Positions 42,901-53,791 of a stretch of 64,000 nucleotides of DNA are shown here, one piece after another. The notes below the pieces were generated by a model. The model had not been told where the DNA came from. It worked only from the letters and a program-made list of their open reading frames with translations, and searched no databases. Positions within the stretch are counted from its first letter, which is position 1. Each line of letters begins with the position of its first letter. The translations under genes were made by a program, and so were the position numbers. The stretch is from Closterium sp. Naga37s-1 (taxonomy: Eukaryota > Streptophyta > Zygnematophyceae > Desmidiales > Closteriaceae): NCBI GenBank assembly GCA_947471745.1, contig CANJKZ010000142.1, positions 992,001 to 1,056,000 on the forward strand, written 5' to 3'.

Positions 42901-43770
42901 TCTAGGTGGTGTGGGCATGCGACATAGGTGGTACGGGCGGCAAAGGTCGGCACGGGCGGCTTGGGCAGCAAGCTAGCAGAAGCAGCACGGGCAGCAAGGG
43001 CGGCTTGGGTGGCAAGGGCGGCAAGGGCAGCACCGGTGACACAAGAGGCAGGCTAGCACAGCGACAAGTTAGCACGGGCAGCAAGCGAGCACGGGCGGCA
43101 AGAGCGGCAAGCTAGTGCTGACGGCTGGAGGGTACAGGTGGCACGTGCTGCAAGGGTGGGCAGGGCAAGTTGGTGGCGAGGGCAGCTGGCAGTGGAACGG
43201 ACAACAGGAAGCAGTACGGGCGGCAGCAGCGGCACAGGCAGTAGGGCACGATGCTGGTGCGGGCGGCTGGCAGTGGCACTGGTGGCAGGCTGCGGCAACA
43301 GTCGCACGAGCAGTAGTAGTGGCATGTGTGGTAGTAGGCTGCAGCGCAGCTCAGACGGCAGACGGCGGCGGCGGCGAGCGGTGGGCAGCAGCGCTCGTCC
43401 ATTGCGGCACGCGCTGCAGCGGTAAGTGCTTCAGTGCGCGGCGCGCACGGGGAGCGAGCTGCTGGCGGCGAGCGAGCGGTTAGCTACAGGCAGCGCTCCG
43501 GTGGCGAGCTGTCGGTTAGCTACAGGCGGCGAACTGGCGGTTAGCTACAGGCGGTGAGCTGCGGGAGTCTGCGGGCGGTGAGTTGCTGGTGCGGCGAGCG
43601 GTTGGCGGGAGGGGCTCGCAAGGGGCTGCGAGGGGCGCTACGACAAGGCCAGCAGGAAAATACGACGAGACCAGCTAAGCGCAACAACGAGGTCAGCGAG
43701 GGGCGCTACGGCAGGGCGACGGAGCGGCCTAAGTCAGGCACCACGAGGCGGCCTAGCGGGGCCGGATGCT
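42901..43770. repeat. Degenerate GGC/GCA-rich repeats, leader-like
   Basis: Imperfect 9-18 bp repeats of CGGGCGGCAAGG / CACGGGCAGC type, then GCTACAGGCGGCGAGCTGG type at 43480-43570. The composition resembles the GC-rich leaders next to primer sites in families C and D, so this may be a decayed leader. Not coding. Confidence 0.4.
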
Positions 43771-43849
43771 GAGGAGCGCGACAGGATGAGCTAGCAGGGT
43801 GCTGTACTCACTAGTGCACAACTCAACCTAGCCTATAAATTAAATGTGT

Positions 43850-44090
43850 TACAAATTCAAATTGACACGAGGGACAGCGCGCTGCCTGCCCTCGACGCAA
43901 GGAATGCACGGCGGCGCAGTCGAAGAGGGAGACCGGGGAGAGACGACGAAAGACCAGACACAAGACCGTGTTGAGCCATGTGACCTTGACAGTGGTGCTA
44001 CCGGACACGAGTGAGTGAATGAGTGGCCAACACAAGCACGACGCAGCTACCTGGCCAGACACAGGAATCTAGGTGGATGCAGTGTGCATC
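43850..44090 (-). pseudogene. Degenerate copia pre-integrase zinc-finger fragment
   Basis: Minus strand reads CIPCVEGRQRAVP, matching CLPCVEGRQRAAP of the integrase zinc region at about 19945 and 46060, preceded by a weak LVSGL match. Stops and frameshifts surround it. Confidence 0.55.
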
Positions 44091-45075
44091 TTGAAAAGAC
44101 TTGACATAGGGTCTAGAGAAAACGTGGCAAGAGGTGCCCCAATGGTAGCATTTGTACAGGTCATGAACTTCTCGCGTCCAGGAAACTTGGTGGTGACGCC
44201 GAGGTTGGGAGTTGGGAAGTGGAGAGGAGATTGAAACACATATTGTCAACAATGAGCACAACGCTGATGTGGATTGAGAAATTTGTGTCCTTCAACTCAA
44301 GTTGTGTTTCTCTGTATTCCTTTGCCTACAGCATGGTGTCGTGGCGGTGGACACTTCTACACCATAGTTGAGTTTTCCCCTATTCATGATGAAGCGCAAG
44401 GAGCCCACCATCTGCTGATCTTAGCGCAAAACCTAGAGTCGATCGAGCGCAGGTGCGTGATCAGATCAGCGACAACGTGGAACACGTGGAGGTTAGGAAA
44501 GAGGAAGGGCATGATGGGCAGCCTGGAGTAGCAATAGAAGGAGTGGAATACCAAGTGATAACAACATCCAAGACCTCCTTTGCCGTTGTCACCTCATTTA
44601 ACAATGGCGAGTTGTGCTGCTACGTCGCGTGCTTCTAGCACATGTACTCCATGCGAGCCAGGTTGTAGGTCTACCACTGGTCTGCAGTTGGGTTAGCAAC
44701 AAGAGTGGTAGGATGCGACGTGGCTAAGATCTCACCGGCGGCATGCTTGGGCAGCAGGCTGTGGGGGCGCGACGAGCGAGGCTAGCGGAGTCACTAAGGT
44801 GGTGCGCGACGGGCCTAGGGTAGGTCGCGACGGTCCAGGGGCGGGCCGCGACGGGTCTAGGGTGGGGCGCATCAGTTAAAGAGGTGGGCTGGGGGTCAAC
44901 AGGCGCGCTAGGGACGATGCTAGGGAAGAATCGGGCGGTCCAGGAGGATGACAAAGGCCACTTGAGGGCGCGCTAAACCTGGGTGGCTAAGGGACGTATT
45001 GAAGACGAACGGACCAGGGCCTGCGGGAAACTAGGGTAGGCATGGCGGAAGCGTAGACCTAACCTACTATAACCC
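44091..45075. other. Unassigned DNA, probably decayed transposon
   Basis: No supported gene. 44740-44990 is GC-rich with GGGTCTAGGGTGGGGCG-like runs, reminiscent of element leaders. A short open frame at 44274-44531 has no recognisable motif. Confidence 0.35.
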
Positions 45076-45200
45076 TGAAAAGAAGAGTATTGAACATATT
45101 GACTAAAATGAGGGTTTTATAAGAGTATATGCAAATGTGTACCCTCTATAGAGTAACCCTACATAGCCTACATTACTAAATACAAGTATGTGATTTGACA
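45076..45200 (-). repeat. LTR-like remnant
   Basis: The minus strand begins TGTCAAATCACATACTTG and contains GGGTTACTCTATAGAGGGTA, resembling the short family C-type LTRs. Its inner end is not clear. Confidence 0.4.
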
Positions 45201-45275
45201 CGGCACCCCAGTTCCCTCACCTCCCGTGGTCCTCACTCCCACTCCTCCTCCTGGTCCCACTCATCCGGCAGCTCT

Positions 45276-45396
45276 TGTTGAACTAAGAAAGAGTGGAATG
45301 AATGTGACCGGGTACAAATAGTAAACCCTAGAAATCATACCCCCTATAGCTAACCTCACTATAGCCTAAATAATAACATATAAATATGTTTGTACA
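45276..45396 (-). repeat. Family C-like LTR (121 bp), minus strand
   Basis: Minus strand TGTACAAACATATTTATATG ... to ...TTAGTTCAACA, matching the LTR at 57955-58093 in layout. It lies downstream (minus strand) of the RNase H fragment at 45617-45905, so it is that fragment's 3' LTR. Confidence 0.7.
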
Positions 45397-45616
45397 TAAT
45401 ATAGCAAGAACAACAGATGGTCACAAAATCAGTCAAGAGAAGAAACAAAGCAACGCTTAGTGTGGATCTCAAGAGCACTACACAGTCCGAGCACAAGCAA
45501 GTGGCCACAAGGTTAGTTCACCTGAAGTGTAATAATAGTACAATCAGTACAATAATCACAACCAAGCAAGAGTATACATGCATGTATAGTTATATATATC
45601 AAAGTACAAGGCAAAG

Positions 45617-45905
45617 TCAAGAGGGAAGCAAGTGAGGCTGAGTAGGCACTAGGCTTAGAGCAGTGCAGAAACAATGATGGTCACCAGGACCAAAGGCCTT
45701 GGTGAAAATGTCTGCAGTGTTGGCCTCAGAGGCCACGTAACGAAGATGAAGCTGGCGATGCTGCTGCAACACTCGCACGAGAAAGTAGCGAAGGGCAATG
45801 TGCTTCGTTCTGTGCTCCAGTATTTGCTCCTGACACGAGGGAACCATGGCCTTGTTGTCAACGTACAGAACTCGAGTCCTTCGTTCAATGCGTCGTGCTC
45901 GTGTC
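45617..45905 (-). pseudogene. Family C-like copia RNase H C-terminus, minus strand
   Basis: Reads VLYVDNKAMVPSCQEQ, EHRTKHIALRYFLV, SEANTADIFTKAFGPGDH and ends LPTQPHLLPS-like before TAG/TGA, matching the RNase H end of the element at 16168. Around 45905 it changes abruptly to plus-strand pre-integrase sequence. Confidence 0.85.
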
Positions 45906-47429
45906 AGGTACTCTCCCACCAGACTCTTCTCTGGCACCACCGACTCGGTCACTCCTCTCTACCGCCTCTCCGCAGCATGCACTCCCGTCTCCCTGTCTCT
46001 GGCCTCCCCAGGTCCCTGCCCTCCCTCCCGCGCCTGCCTGCCCCGCCGTGCCTTCCCTGCGTCGAGGGGCGGCAGCGTGCTGCTCCTCACTCCTCCTCGT
46101 TTCCTCCGACCACTGATCCTCTGCAGACTCTCAACATGGACGTGTGGGGCCCGGCCCCCGTCAGTGGGACGGACCAGGAGCGCTACTTCCTGCTGGTCGT
46201 TGACGACTACACGCGCTACACCACGGTCTTCCCCTTGCGCAGCAAGGCGGACGTCAGCGTCTGCACTCTGACAGGGGCGGTGGGTTCTCTTCCGGCCTCC
46301 TTGCGGAGTTCTGTCGAGACGAGGGCATCATCCAGTCGTTCACGCTTCCGCCCTCTCCGCAGCAAAATGGGATTGCTGAGCGTCGCATTGGCTTGGTTAT
46401 GGAGGTCGTTCGTACCTCCATGATCCATGCGCCTGCTCCCCATTTTCTGTGGCCGTTTTCGGTAAGATACGCCGCGCATCAGCTCAACCTCTGGCCGCGT
46501 GTCTCTTTGCCAGAGACCTCGCCCACACTCCGTTGGACGGGAGAGGTTGGCGATGCGTCGGTCTTTCGGGTCTGGGGCGCGCTCTCCCTTGTTCGCGATA
46601 CCACCGCGAGCAAGCTCTCTCCTCGCACTCTCCGCTCCACCTTCCTGGCCTTCCCCACCGACGCCCAGTCGTGGCAGTTTTACTACTCTCGCTCGCGTCG
46701 CGTGTTCTCCTCCCAAGATGTCACCTTTGACGAGTCGATCTGTTTCTACAGACTCCACCCGCACGTGTCCCACCCGGTCCCCCTTACGCCTCTCTTCCTG
46801 GTACCAGTTCCCCCCCCGGTAGACCCCCTCCCCCTACAGGGTCCTGCTCCCTCAGGTGTGTCTCAGGTAGACCCACCCTCCCTGTTTGAGCCTCTGGAGA
46901 TCTCTTCTGACTCCTCTGACCCGACTAAGGGGGGTGACCCCGCCGCTGATGACACGGCGGCCACTCGCCGCTCTCCGCGCTTGGAGAACCCTCCTGGTTT
47001 TCCACCTCGACCGTCGTCGCCGCCTCTGCAGCCTGTAGCTGTGGACACTAGTGTTGCTGGGGATGGTGACACTGGGGGTGGGGACTCTGGAGGTGCTGGT
47101 CCTAGGGGTGCTGAGACTGGGGGTGAGGGTTCTGAGGGTGCTGACTCTGTTGGTGCTGACTCTGGGGGTGTTGCGAGTCCTAGTGGTGGTAGAGCCGTGG
47201 TTGCTCCTGCTGCAGGTCCTGCAGTTGGACAGCAGCAGCCGCCTAGTCGACTCGAGACACTCTCACCATAGCAGTTTCGTGAGTGGGTCGTTCGGCGAGG
47301 CCGCTCTGGTGCTGGAGCTTGGAGTTTCCTAGACGCTGGAGCTGCTGGTGCTGGAGCTGCTGGTGCTTGAGCTACTGGTGCTGGAGGTGCTGCTGGTGCT
47401 GGAGGGGCTGGTGCTGCTGGTGCTGAAGG
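45906..47429 (+). pseudogene. Family C-like copia integrase and linker (outer element, left part)
   Basis: Plus-strand zinc region (LLWHHRLGH at about 45930, CLPCVEGRQ at about 46052), integrase core (LNMDVWGPAPVSG, VVDDYTRYTTVF), a frameshift/deletion near 46260 in front of the catalytic SDRGG region, SPQQNGIAERR (about 46360), and SQDVTFDE (about 46712). The Pro/Gly-rich linker follows, with TAG at 47269-47271 in front of QFREW where relatives have Gln. At 47430 the family A element interrupts it. Confidence 0.88.
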
Positions 47430-48460
47430 TGTCAACGAGAGTGTTGTTTGGCCCCGTCCTCGCTTGGGCGGAGCCGACCTCGTGGTCGGATGTGCGGGGG
47501 TTGCAGCCGACCTGCGGCAGTGGGCACGGGGGCCACTGCAAGGGCGCCGAGCTGGATGGCACCTGGCTGGAGGGCGCCGGGCAGGAGGACGCCATCTTGG
47601 ACGCCTGGTTGGCGTCCTGAAAGGCCGGACGCCGACCTAGGCGTCTACACGGCGTCCTAGGAGCCTGGGACGCCGCCCTGGGCGTCTGCACGACGTCCTT
47701 GGGGCCCAGGCGCCGACCTGGGCGTCCTGGGGGCCCGGACGCCGACCTGGGCGTCTGGTCGGCGTCCCGGGAGGCTGGGCGCCGCCCTGGACGTCTGCAA
47801 GGCGTCCTGGGCGTCTGGACGCCAGACTGGGGACGCCGGGCATTGGTGGGAGACTACGGACTGCGCTGGTCGATCAGGCGTGGTTGCCCGGTCGACCGGG
47901 ATACCCGGGCAACGTGCGCGAGTGTCGCCGGGGTGGAGTCTGCGAAGCCGACCTCGGGGGTGGTAACCCGAGGTCGATGTGGCTGGTGGGCGCAGTCGCT
48001 GCTGGCGTGGAGTCTGCCAGGCGTCTGCGCTGTGCTCGTGACAAGGTGTGGAGCGCCAACCAGCTGCGTGCACCTGCGAAGCAGATGCACCGTTGTCCTG
48101 CGGGTGCAACGCTGTGCAGCCGACTTGCTGCAGCGTTGGCACACCATGGATTTGCAACGTTGGTGAACCGCTACTCTGCAACGCTGGAGCGGTGCGAGCG
48201 CTGCTGCGCTGGAGCGCGGTCGACCATGCTACGCTGGAGGTCGACCAGCAGCCTAGCTAGCTCTGATGTAGTCTGTGTTGCCAATGTTGTTGCTAATCAT
48301 TGTTCTGAACTTTTCCTAGTGGAACTCTTGCCAACTTTCCCCGTGAACTAGCAAGTGTGTGCGCACAAGGAAACGACTAAGGAACGAACGAACGCAGAGA
48401 TCACACGAGCACCCGTGCCTAGCCCGCAGCCTAGCTCCCATTGCTAAAGTTATCTCCGCA
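47430..48460 (+). repeat. 5' LTR of family A copia (1031 bp)
   Basis: TGTCAACGAG ... GTTATCTCCGCA. The middle (47600-47850) carries tandem GGCGTCC / GACGCCGACCTGGGCGTC repeats. The 3' LTR lacks two short stretches present here (about 47850-47905 and around 48215-48235). Confidence 0.92.
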
Positions 48461-48480
48461 TGGTGCGGTGAGCGTGGAGC
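48461..48480 (+). other. Presumed primer-binding site of family A
   Basis: Starts TGG directly after the LTR, as expected for pairing with a tRNA CCA end, but the rest (TGGTGCGGTGAGCGTG) is not the tRNA-iMet site used by families B and C. The same bases occur between the A and B boxes of the SINE-like insert at 27676-27696. Confidence 0.55.
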
Positions 48481-48931
48481 GAACACCGCGACGAAGTTCA
48501 GTCTAGCCGACTTTGCACCGATCGTGTTCGTAGGCCGGCAGCCGTGCAGTCACTAGCGTGCGCGTAGGTGACGCCGAGGTTATGGAAACCCTGGAGGCAC
48601 AGCTGGAGGATGCGGGGAGACGCCATGAGGCCCAGGAGTACGGGGCGATACCCTGGGCAGTCGTCGAGGCAGGACTCCGCTCCGTGTGGGCGGCGGAGCA
48701 CCCCCCTTCTCGGCCTGCCTCTCCTCGACCGGTGAACAACGACGGCGGCGTCGACGTGGGCGTCAACGCCGGTGGAGGTCAAGTCGGTAGCAGTGCGGGA
48801 GGCACGTCGAGGCAACGAGGTGTGATTCACGCCGATGAAGTCGGCGGCGTTCAGGCGCGAGGGATGCAGTTTTCGGCGGCTGCAGGCCCTCGCAGGGCGA
48901 CGTCGGAGGACGTCGAAGCGGATTGTCGCCG
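48461..48931 (+). other. Family A leader
   Basis: Between primer site and gag. It contains an open frame from 48558 (METLEAQLEDAGRRHEAQEYG) running to TGA at 48950, overlapping the gag start. Whether it is translated is unknown; it has no recognisable domain. Confidence 0.45.
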
Positions 48932-51268
48932 ATGTCGGCGACCCAGATGACGGCGGGCGGGATTGCACCGAGCTACGGCTACTTCAAGTTCATGCCGGAC
49001 AGGAGCTTGGTCACCCCGCCGCTCGTTGGTCGACCGGACATACTCACCTGGAAGGAAGCCATCGAGCCCCAGCTGGAAATGGCCGGGCTGATCGGCTTCG
49101 CCCGAGGGACCGGGGGAGCACCACCCCGACCTGCGTGCGGAGTTTCGCGCCGTGCAGCTGTTGACCTTCACGATCATCTCGCAGTGCTGCTCGCCGGGCG
49201 TGCAGATCGCCTTGAAGTGGTGCCGGGAGTACCTCGACGCCGGCCACCGGGCGTGGCACTTCATCGAGTCGACGTACCAAGTCATCGACGACCTGTTCAT
49301 CGCCCAGCTTGAGGGGCAGCTGACGCACCTGCGTATGGGCGACGAGGAGACGGCGACCGACTACTGCAACCGAGCCCGGTGGATTCTCGCCACCATGAGG
49401 ATGGCCGGCGCGCAGTACTCGACGGCGTCGTACATCACGCACGTGATGCAGGGACTCTCGAGCAGCTACAACCTCCTGAAGCGGCTGACAATGGCGCCGA
49501 GCACGAGGGCGACGCTCAACGAGGACAACTTGACCTCGTACATCCTGCAAGACGAGGCAATGCAGGAGGCCGAGCGACCCCAGGAACTCTTGGCGCAGGC
49601 AAACTTCGTCGCCCCGACGAGGCAAGGAGGCCGACCGGGGCAGCGTAGGCAGCCTGGAGGAGGTGGTAGCAGCGGGTGGAAGCCGGCGAAGGACGCCGAC
49701 AAGCAGAATTCGGCTACGAGTGGTAGTCGAGGAGGAGGAAGTCGGCGTCGGGAGTGCTGGATCTGCCACAGCCCTGACCACCTCTCCTTCGAGTGCCCCG
49801 ACCGCAGCGATACCGACGACGACGACGCCAAGGGAGGCCACGGGAGGTCGGCCAGCCGTCGTCCCCGTCGAGGAAACCAGCCGCGCAAGGAGAAGCAGCC
49901 GACCAAGTCGACCTCGGCGAAGGACGCCGACTATTCTGCTGGCGGCAAAGGGCGAGACGACAAGGAGGCGTCGTGCTCGCTGGTCGGCGTCGTGGAGCCG
50001 ACCGTCTCGCTGGCGCTGGAGGCCGGGGAGGACTTTCAGGCAGTCGCAGCAGCTGTGCAGGCGAACCCGGCGGTGGTCCTGCTCGACAGCGGCTGCTCCC
50101 ACCACCTGATGGGGACGAAGGAAGTCTTCGTCGACCTGCAGCCGAGCGGCTCCATCAAGCACGTGCGCGGCTTCAATGGGGCACTGCAGGACGTCCAGGG
50201 CCGCGGCACTGTCGCCCTGCAAGGGGAGGTCGGGAACCAGGTGCTCATCCCCGACGTGCTTTACGTCCCGGGCGTGCGAGCGAACCTGCTTTCGGCCGGC
50301 CAGCCGAAGGAGCACGACGTGAATTTGCAGGAGGACGGCGACGGGATGCTGCTCGTCTCAGCAGCGGGAGAGGTGCTCGGCCGGGCAACGTACACCGGGT
50401 GTGTCCTCTGCACCGACCTGCGTCCCTGCTCGGCCAAGCCGACGACGCCCACCACAGAGGTGGTGGCCCTGCGGGCGATCGTCTCGGGGATGAAGGCAAC
50501 GCCGGACAGGCTGCACGCAAGGCTTGCGCACGTCGGCATGGACACCATCCGGAGCTCGGCGAAGCACGAGGTCGCTACCGGGCTGGACCTCAAGTCGGCG
50601 TCCGGAGCCGACTCTCCGTGTGTTTCGTGTGTCGGCGGGAAGCTGGCACGGCACACCTTCCCCGATCAGGGCTCCGACGCCGACGACGTGCTGGCCGTCG
50701 TGCACATCGACCTGTGCGGACCGTTTCGTGTGGCTGCCAAGGATGGTAGCCTGTACTTCTTGCTGCTGAAGGACCGCAAGACCCGCTACGTGTGGGTGCG
50801 GCCGGTCGCCAAGAAGTCAGATGCGTTGTGGGAGTTCGTGCAGTGGGTGGTGGTGGCTGAGAGGCAGACGAAGAGGTCGGTGTTGATGCTGCGCTCTGAC
50901 CGGGGAGGGGAGTTCCTCGGGAAGCACTTCACCGACTTCGTGAACGGCAAGGGGATCGTCCACGACCTGACCTGCCCGTACACCCCGCAGCAGAACGGCA
51001 TGGCGGAGAGGGAGATGAGGACTGTGGTGGAGTCGGTGCGCACGATGCTGCTGCACATGGGCGTGCAGCACCACTGGTGGCACCTAGCTCTGCGGCAGGC
51101 CGTCTGGGTCCGCAACTGCCTTGAGCGGTCGGCACTGCCGCCGCCGGGGACGACGCCGTACCAGCTGCTGATCGGGAAGAAGCCCGACTTGTCGCTGGCA
51201 CGGGTGTGGGGCTGCATGGCGCAGCTCTTGGTCCTGGAGCAGCAGCGTGGTGGGAAGCTGCAGCCGCG
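48932..51268 (+). pseudogene. Family A copia gag, protease and integrase
   Basis: Gag starts at about 48932 (MSATQMTAGG) with PPLVGRPDILTWKEAIEPQL, then a frameshift near 49105 at a GGGGG run, and continues from about 49110 in the long open frame: capsid (VIDDLFIAQLEGQLTHLRMG, VMQGLSSSYNLLKRL), zinc knuckle CWICHSPDHLSFEC (CX2CX4HX4C, about 49755-49797), protease LLDSGCSHHL (about 50082), pre-integrase HARLAHVGMD and CVSCVGG, integrase HIDLCGPF (about 50703), SDRGGEF (about 50896), TPQQNGMAERE (about 50980), and GKKPDLSLARVWG. It stops being collinear at about 51268 where the inverted segment begins. Only the gag frameshift and the inversion disrupt it. Confidence 0.9.
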
Positions 51269-53281
51269 CACTTGATGCGTTGGCTCGACCAAGAGACTGC
51301 GGCCCCTCCGTAGACGAACTCGTAGCCTCCCGTTCTCGTCCGGTTCTGCTTGTCACCGGCGTCGTCGGCGTCCACATAGCCGACCAGCTCCAGCGACTCT
51401 GGTCCACCGCCGAACTCCAGGGCGGTGTCACGCGTGTCGGCGAGGTAGGCGAGGCAGCACTCGACCTCGCGCCAGTGCTGGTCGCTCCTCACCATGAGGC
51501 CGCTCCCCAGCTTGCTGCAGGCAAAGGCGATGTACGGCCTCGTCGTCGTCGCCGCGAACTGCAGCGAGCCGACCTTCTGCCAGTACTCCTCCTCCTGGCG
51601 CTCCTGCGCCTCCTCGTTGTCGAAGGTGAGCTCGGCGTAGGCGTCGACTGAGACCGGCGTCTTCGGAGTGCGCCCGGTCTGCTCCTCGTCGATGAAGCGC
51701 CTACGCAGCTTGTCGGCGTAGCCCTGCTGGTGCAGCCACAGCTTCCCCGCCGACCTGTCGCGCACGATCTCCAGCCCGAGGTACTTCTGCACCGGCGAGA
51801 TCTCGCGCAGCACGAAGGCGGCTTCCAGCAGCTCCTTCAGCTCCTCCAGCATCGCGGCGCTGCTGCTGGCGGCGAGCAGGTCGTCGACGTAGACCAGCAC
51901 CCAGCAGGCCACTCCGTCGTCGCCGACCTTGAAGTACAGAGCCTCGTCGACCTGGCTCTTCTTCCACCCGGCGCCGACCAGCACATCGTTGAGCGCCAAG
52001 TACCACAGCAGCGGCGACTGCTTCAGCTCGTACAGGCTCTTCAGCAGCTTGCAAACCCGGCCGGTCCCGTCGTTGAAGTAGTCCGGCTGGTGCATGTACA
52101 GCACCCGGTCGAGCTTGCTCTGCAAGAAGGCGTTCTTCATGTCGAGCTGCATCAGGTTGAGGTTGAGGACGGCGACGACGCTGAGGAAAATCCTCAGCGT
52201 GACGTAGCTGCCCACCGGCGCAAACGTCTTGTCGTAGTCGGCGCCATACACCTGCGTGAAGCCCTTCACGACCAACCTCGCCTTCTCTCGCTCGACGGTG
52301 TCGTCGATGTGGTACTTTGTCGGCAGCACCCACCGGTTCTTCATGATGTTCACTCCCAGCGGGCACTCGACCAGCTCCCACGTTCCCATGCCGATGAGGC
52401 TTCGGATCTCCTCCTCCATGGCGGCCTTCACCGCCTTGCCCTTCCAGCTCGCCAACGCCTCCTTCACCGTCATCATCGAGATGTCCCAACGGTGCTCGGG
52501 GTCGGCCTGCATGTCGGGGTCGAGCTCCGGAAACTCCTCGTCCTCCTCGGCGTCGTCGTACAGCAGATCATCATCGTCCACGTCGTACACCGTGGTGAAG
52601 GCAGTGGGGATGAAGAAGTCGGGCGGCCTCCGAAGTCGGCATGTACGCCGTGGTCCCGGCTGGACCTCCTCAGCGACCTCCTCAGCGTCCTCTCCATCGT
52701 CACCGGTGTCGCTGTCCTCGGCGTCCTGCTGCACCTCCTCGGCGTCTTGCTGCACTTCCTCGGCGTCCTGCTGCACCTCAGTCGGCGTCCCAGCCGACTG
52801 CTCCCCTGCGGTCGGCTCCCCTGCCGATTGCCTGGTCGCCGACTGCTCCTTGGTCGGCGTCGCTGCTGCCTGCTCTCCTGTCGGCTGCTGTTCCACAGCA
52901 ACACGTCGGCCACCGGCGATTCGTGGGGCTGGCGCCACAGGTGACGCCCCACTTCTCCCCTCATCGCCGGAGGCAGACATCGCGGTCAGCCCATGCAAGT
53001 CGGCAACAAGGGGAGGGGCAGGTGGAGGGCAAGGAGCGGGGCTGTCCTCGGCGTCCTCACCAGCAAGCTCACCGACCTCGGCGAGCAGAGGCAGCATCGC
53101 CGTCGAGGTGTCCGTTGGCGAGTGAACCGGCATCCGCCCTGACGCCGGCTCGTGCGCTGACTTCCACACTTCCAGCGACATGCTCTCGTAGAACACCACG
53201 TCCGACGTGGTGACCACCCGGTTGTCGGCGATGTCGAGGAGCTCCCAGCCCTTGCTCTCCTCCGACACGCCGAGGTGAAGG
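51269..53281 (-). pseudogene. Inverted segment of family A: integrase C-terminus, linker, RT, start of RNase H
   Basis: A continuous minus-strand frame without stops, from SEESKGWELLDIADNRVV (about 53268) through the Pro/Glu/Gln-rich linker, RT (MTVKEALASWKGK, NIMKNRWVLPTKYHIDD, LVVKGFTQVYGADYDKTF, DMKNAFLQSKLDRV, YELKQSPLLWY, YVDDLLAASSS at about 51900-51870) to the RNase H start (GYVDADDAGDKQNRT, AVSWSSQRIKCA near 51270). Sister copies at 1-4281 show the same parts on the same strand as integrase, so this 2.0-kb block has flipped in place. The RT residues look intact; its orientation makes it untranslatable from the element's own transcript. Confidence 0.92.
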
Positions 53282-53282
53282 C

Positions 53283-53663
53283 CTGTCGTCGACCGAATCG
53301 GAGTACGTGGCGGCCACCGAAGCCGGCAAGGAGGGACGTCGCCTTCGCTTCCTCCTTGCAGAGTTCCGGCAGCTGGATGCCGGGAAGCCGACCGTCCTTC
53401 GGGTGGACAACAAGTCGGCCATCACGGTCGCCGAGGGCATGGGGTTGACGGGCAACCTCAAGCACATGGAGCGGCGACAGGCCTGGCTGCAGCACATGGT
53501 GAGGCGCGGGAAGTTCTCGCTGAGGTACATCCCGACCACCGAGCAGCCGGCCGACTTCCTGACGAAGGCGCTGCACTATCCGGCCTTCAACCGGTGCTCC
53601 GTCGCAATCGGCCAGGTGCGCTTGGCCGACGTGGGCGACGGCGACGACGACGTGCAGCAGTAG
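53283..53663 (+). CDS. Family A copia RNase H, C-terminal part
   Basis: Plus strand: STESEYVAATEAGKEGRRLR, VLRVDNKSAITVAEGMG, LKHMERRQAWLQHMVRRGKF, TEQPADFLTKALHYPAFNRC, ending DVGDGDDDVQQ and TAG at 53661-53663. It follows the right breakpoint of the inversion directly, and its N-terminal part is in the inverted block. Confidence 0.88.
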   Translation: MSSTESEYVAATEAGKEGRRLRFLLAEFRQLDAGKPTVLRVDNKSAITVAEGMGLTGNLKHMERRQAWLQHMVRRGKFSLRYIPTTEQPADFLTKALHYPAFNRCSVAIGQVRLADVGDGDDDVQQ

Positions 53664-53779
53664 GTGTCATGCCCTCTTGCATGGCTGGTTCGGTGACCGG
53701 CGTGCTGTATGTTGGGTGCACACCGACGGGCTATTCTCGGAGCTGTACTGCCGTGTGGGCTGAGGGCCCCAGCGTGAAC

Positions 53780-53791
53780 GCAGCAGGGGAG
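53780..53791 (+). other. Polypurine tract of family A
   Basis: GCAGCAGGGGAG immediately before TGTCAACGGG of the 3' LTR; the same layout is seen at 4399-4407. Confidence 0.75.

Noticed and set aside
49044..50315. Long minus-strand frame opposite family A gag-integrase
   Set aside because: Arg/Leu-rich shadow of a GC-rich coding strand; no motif recognised.
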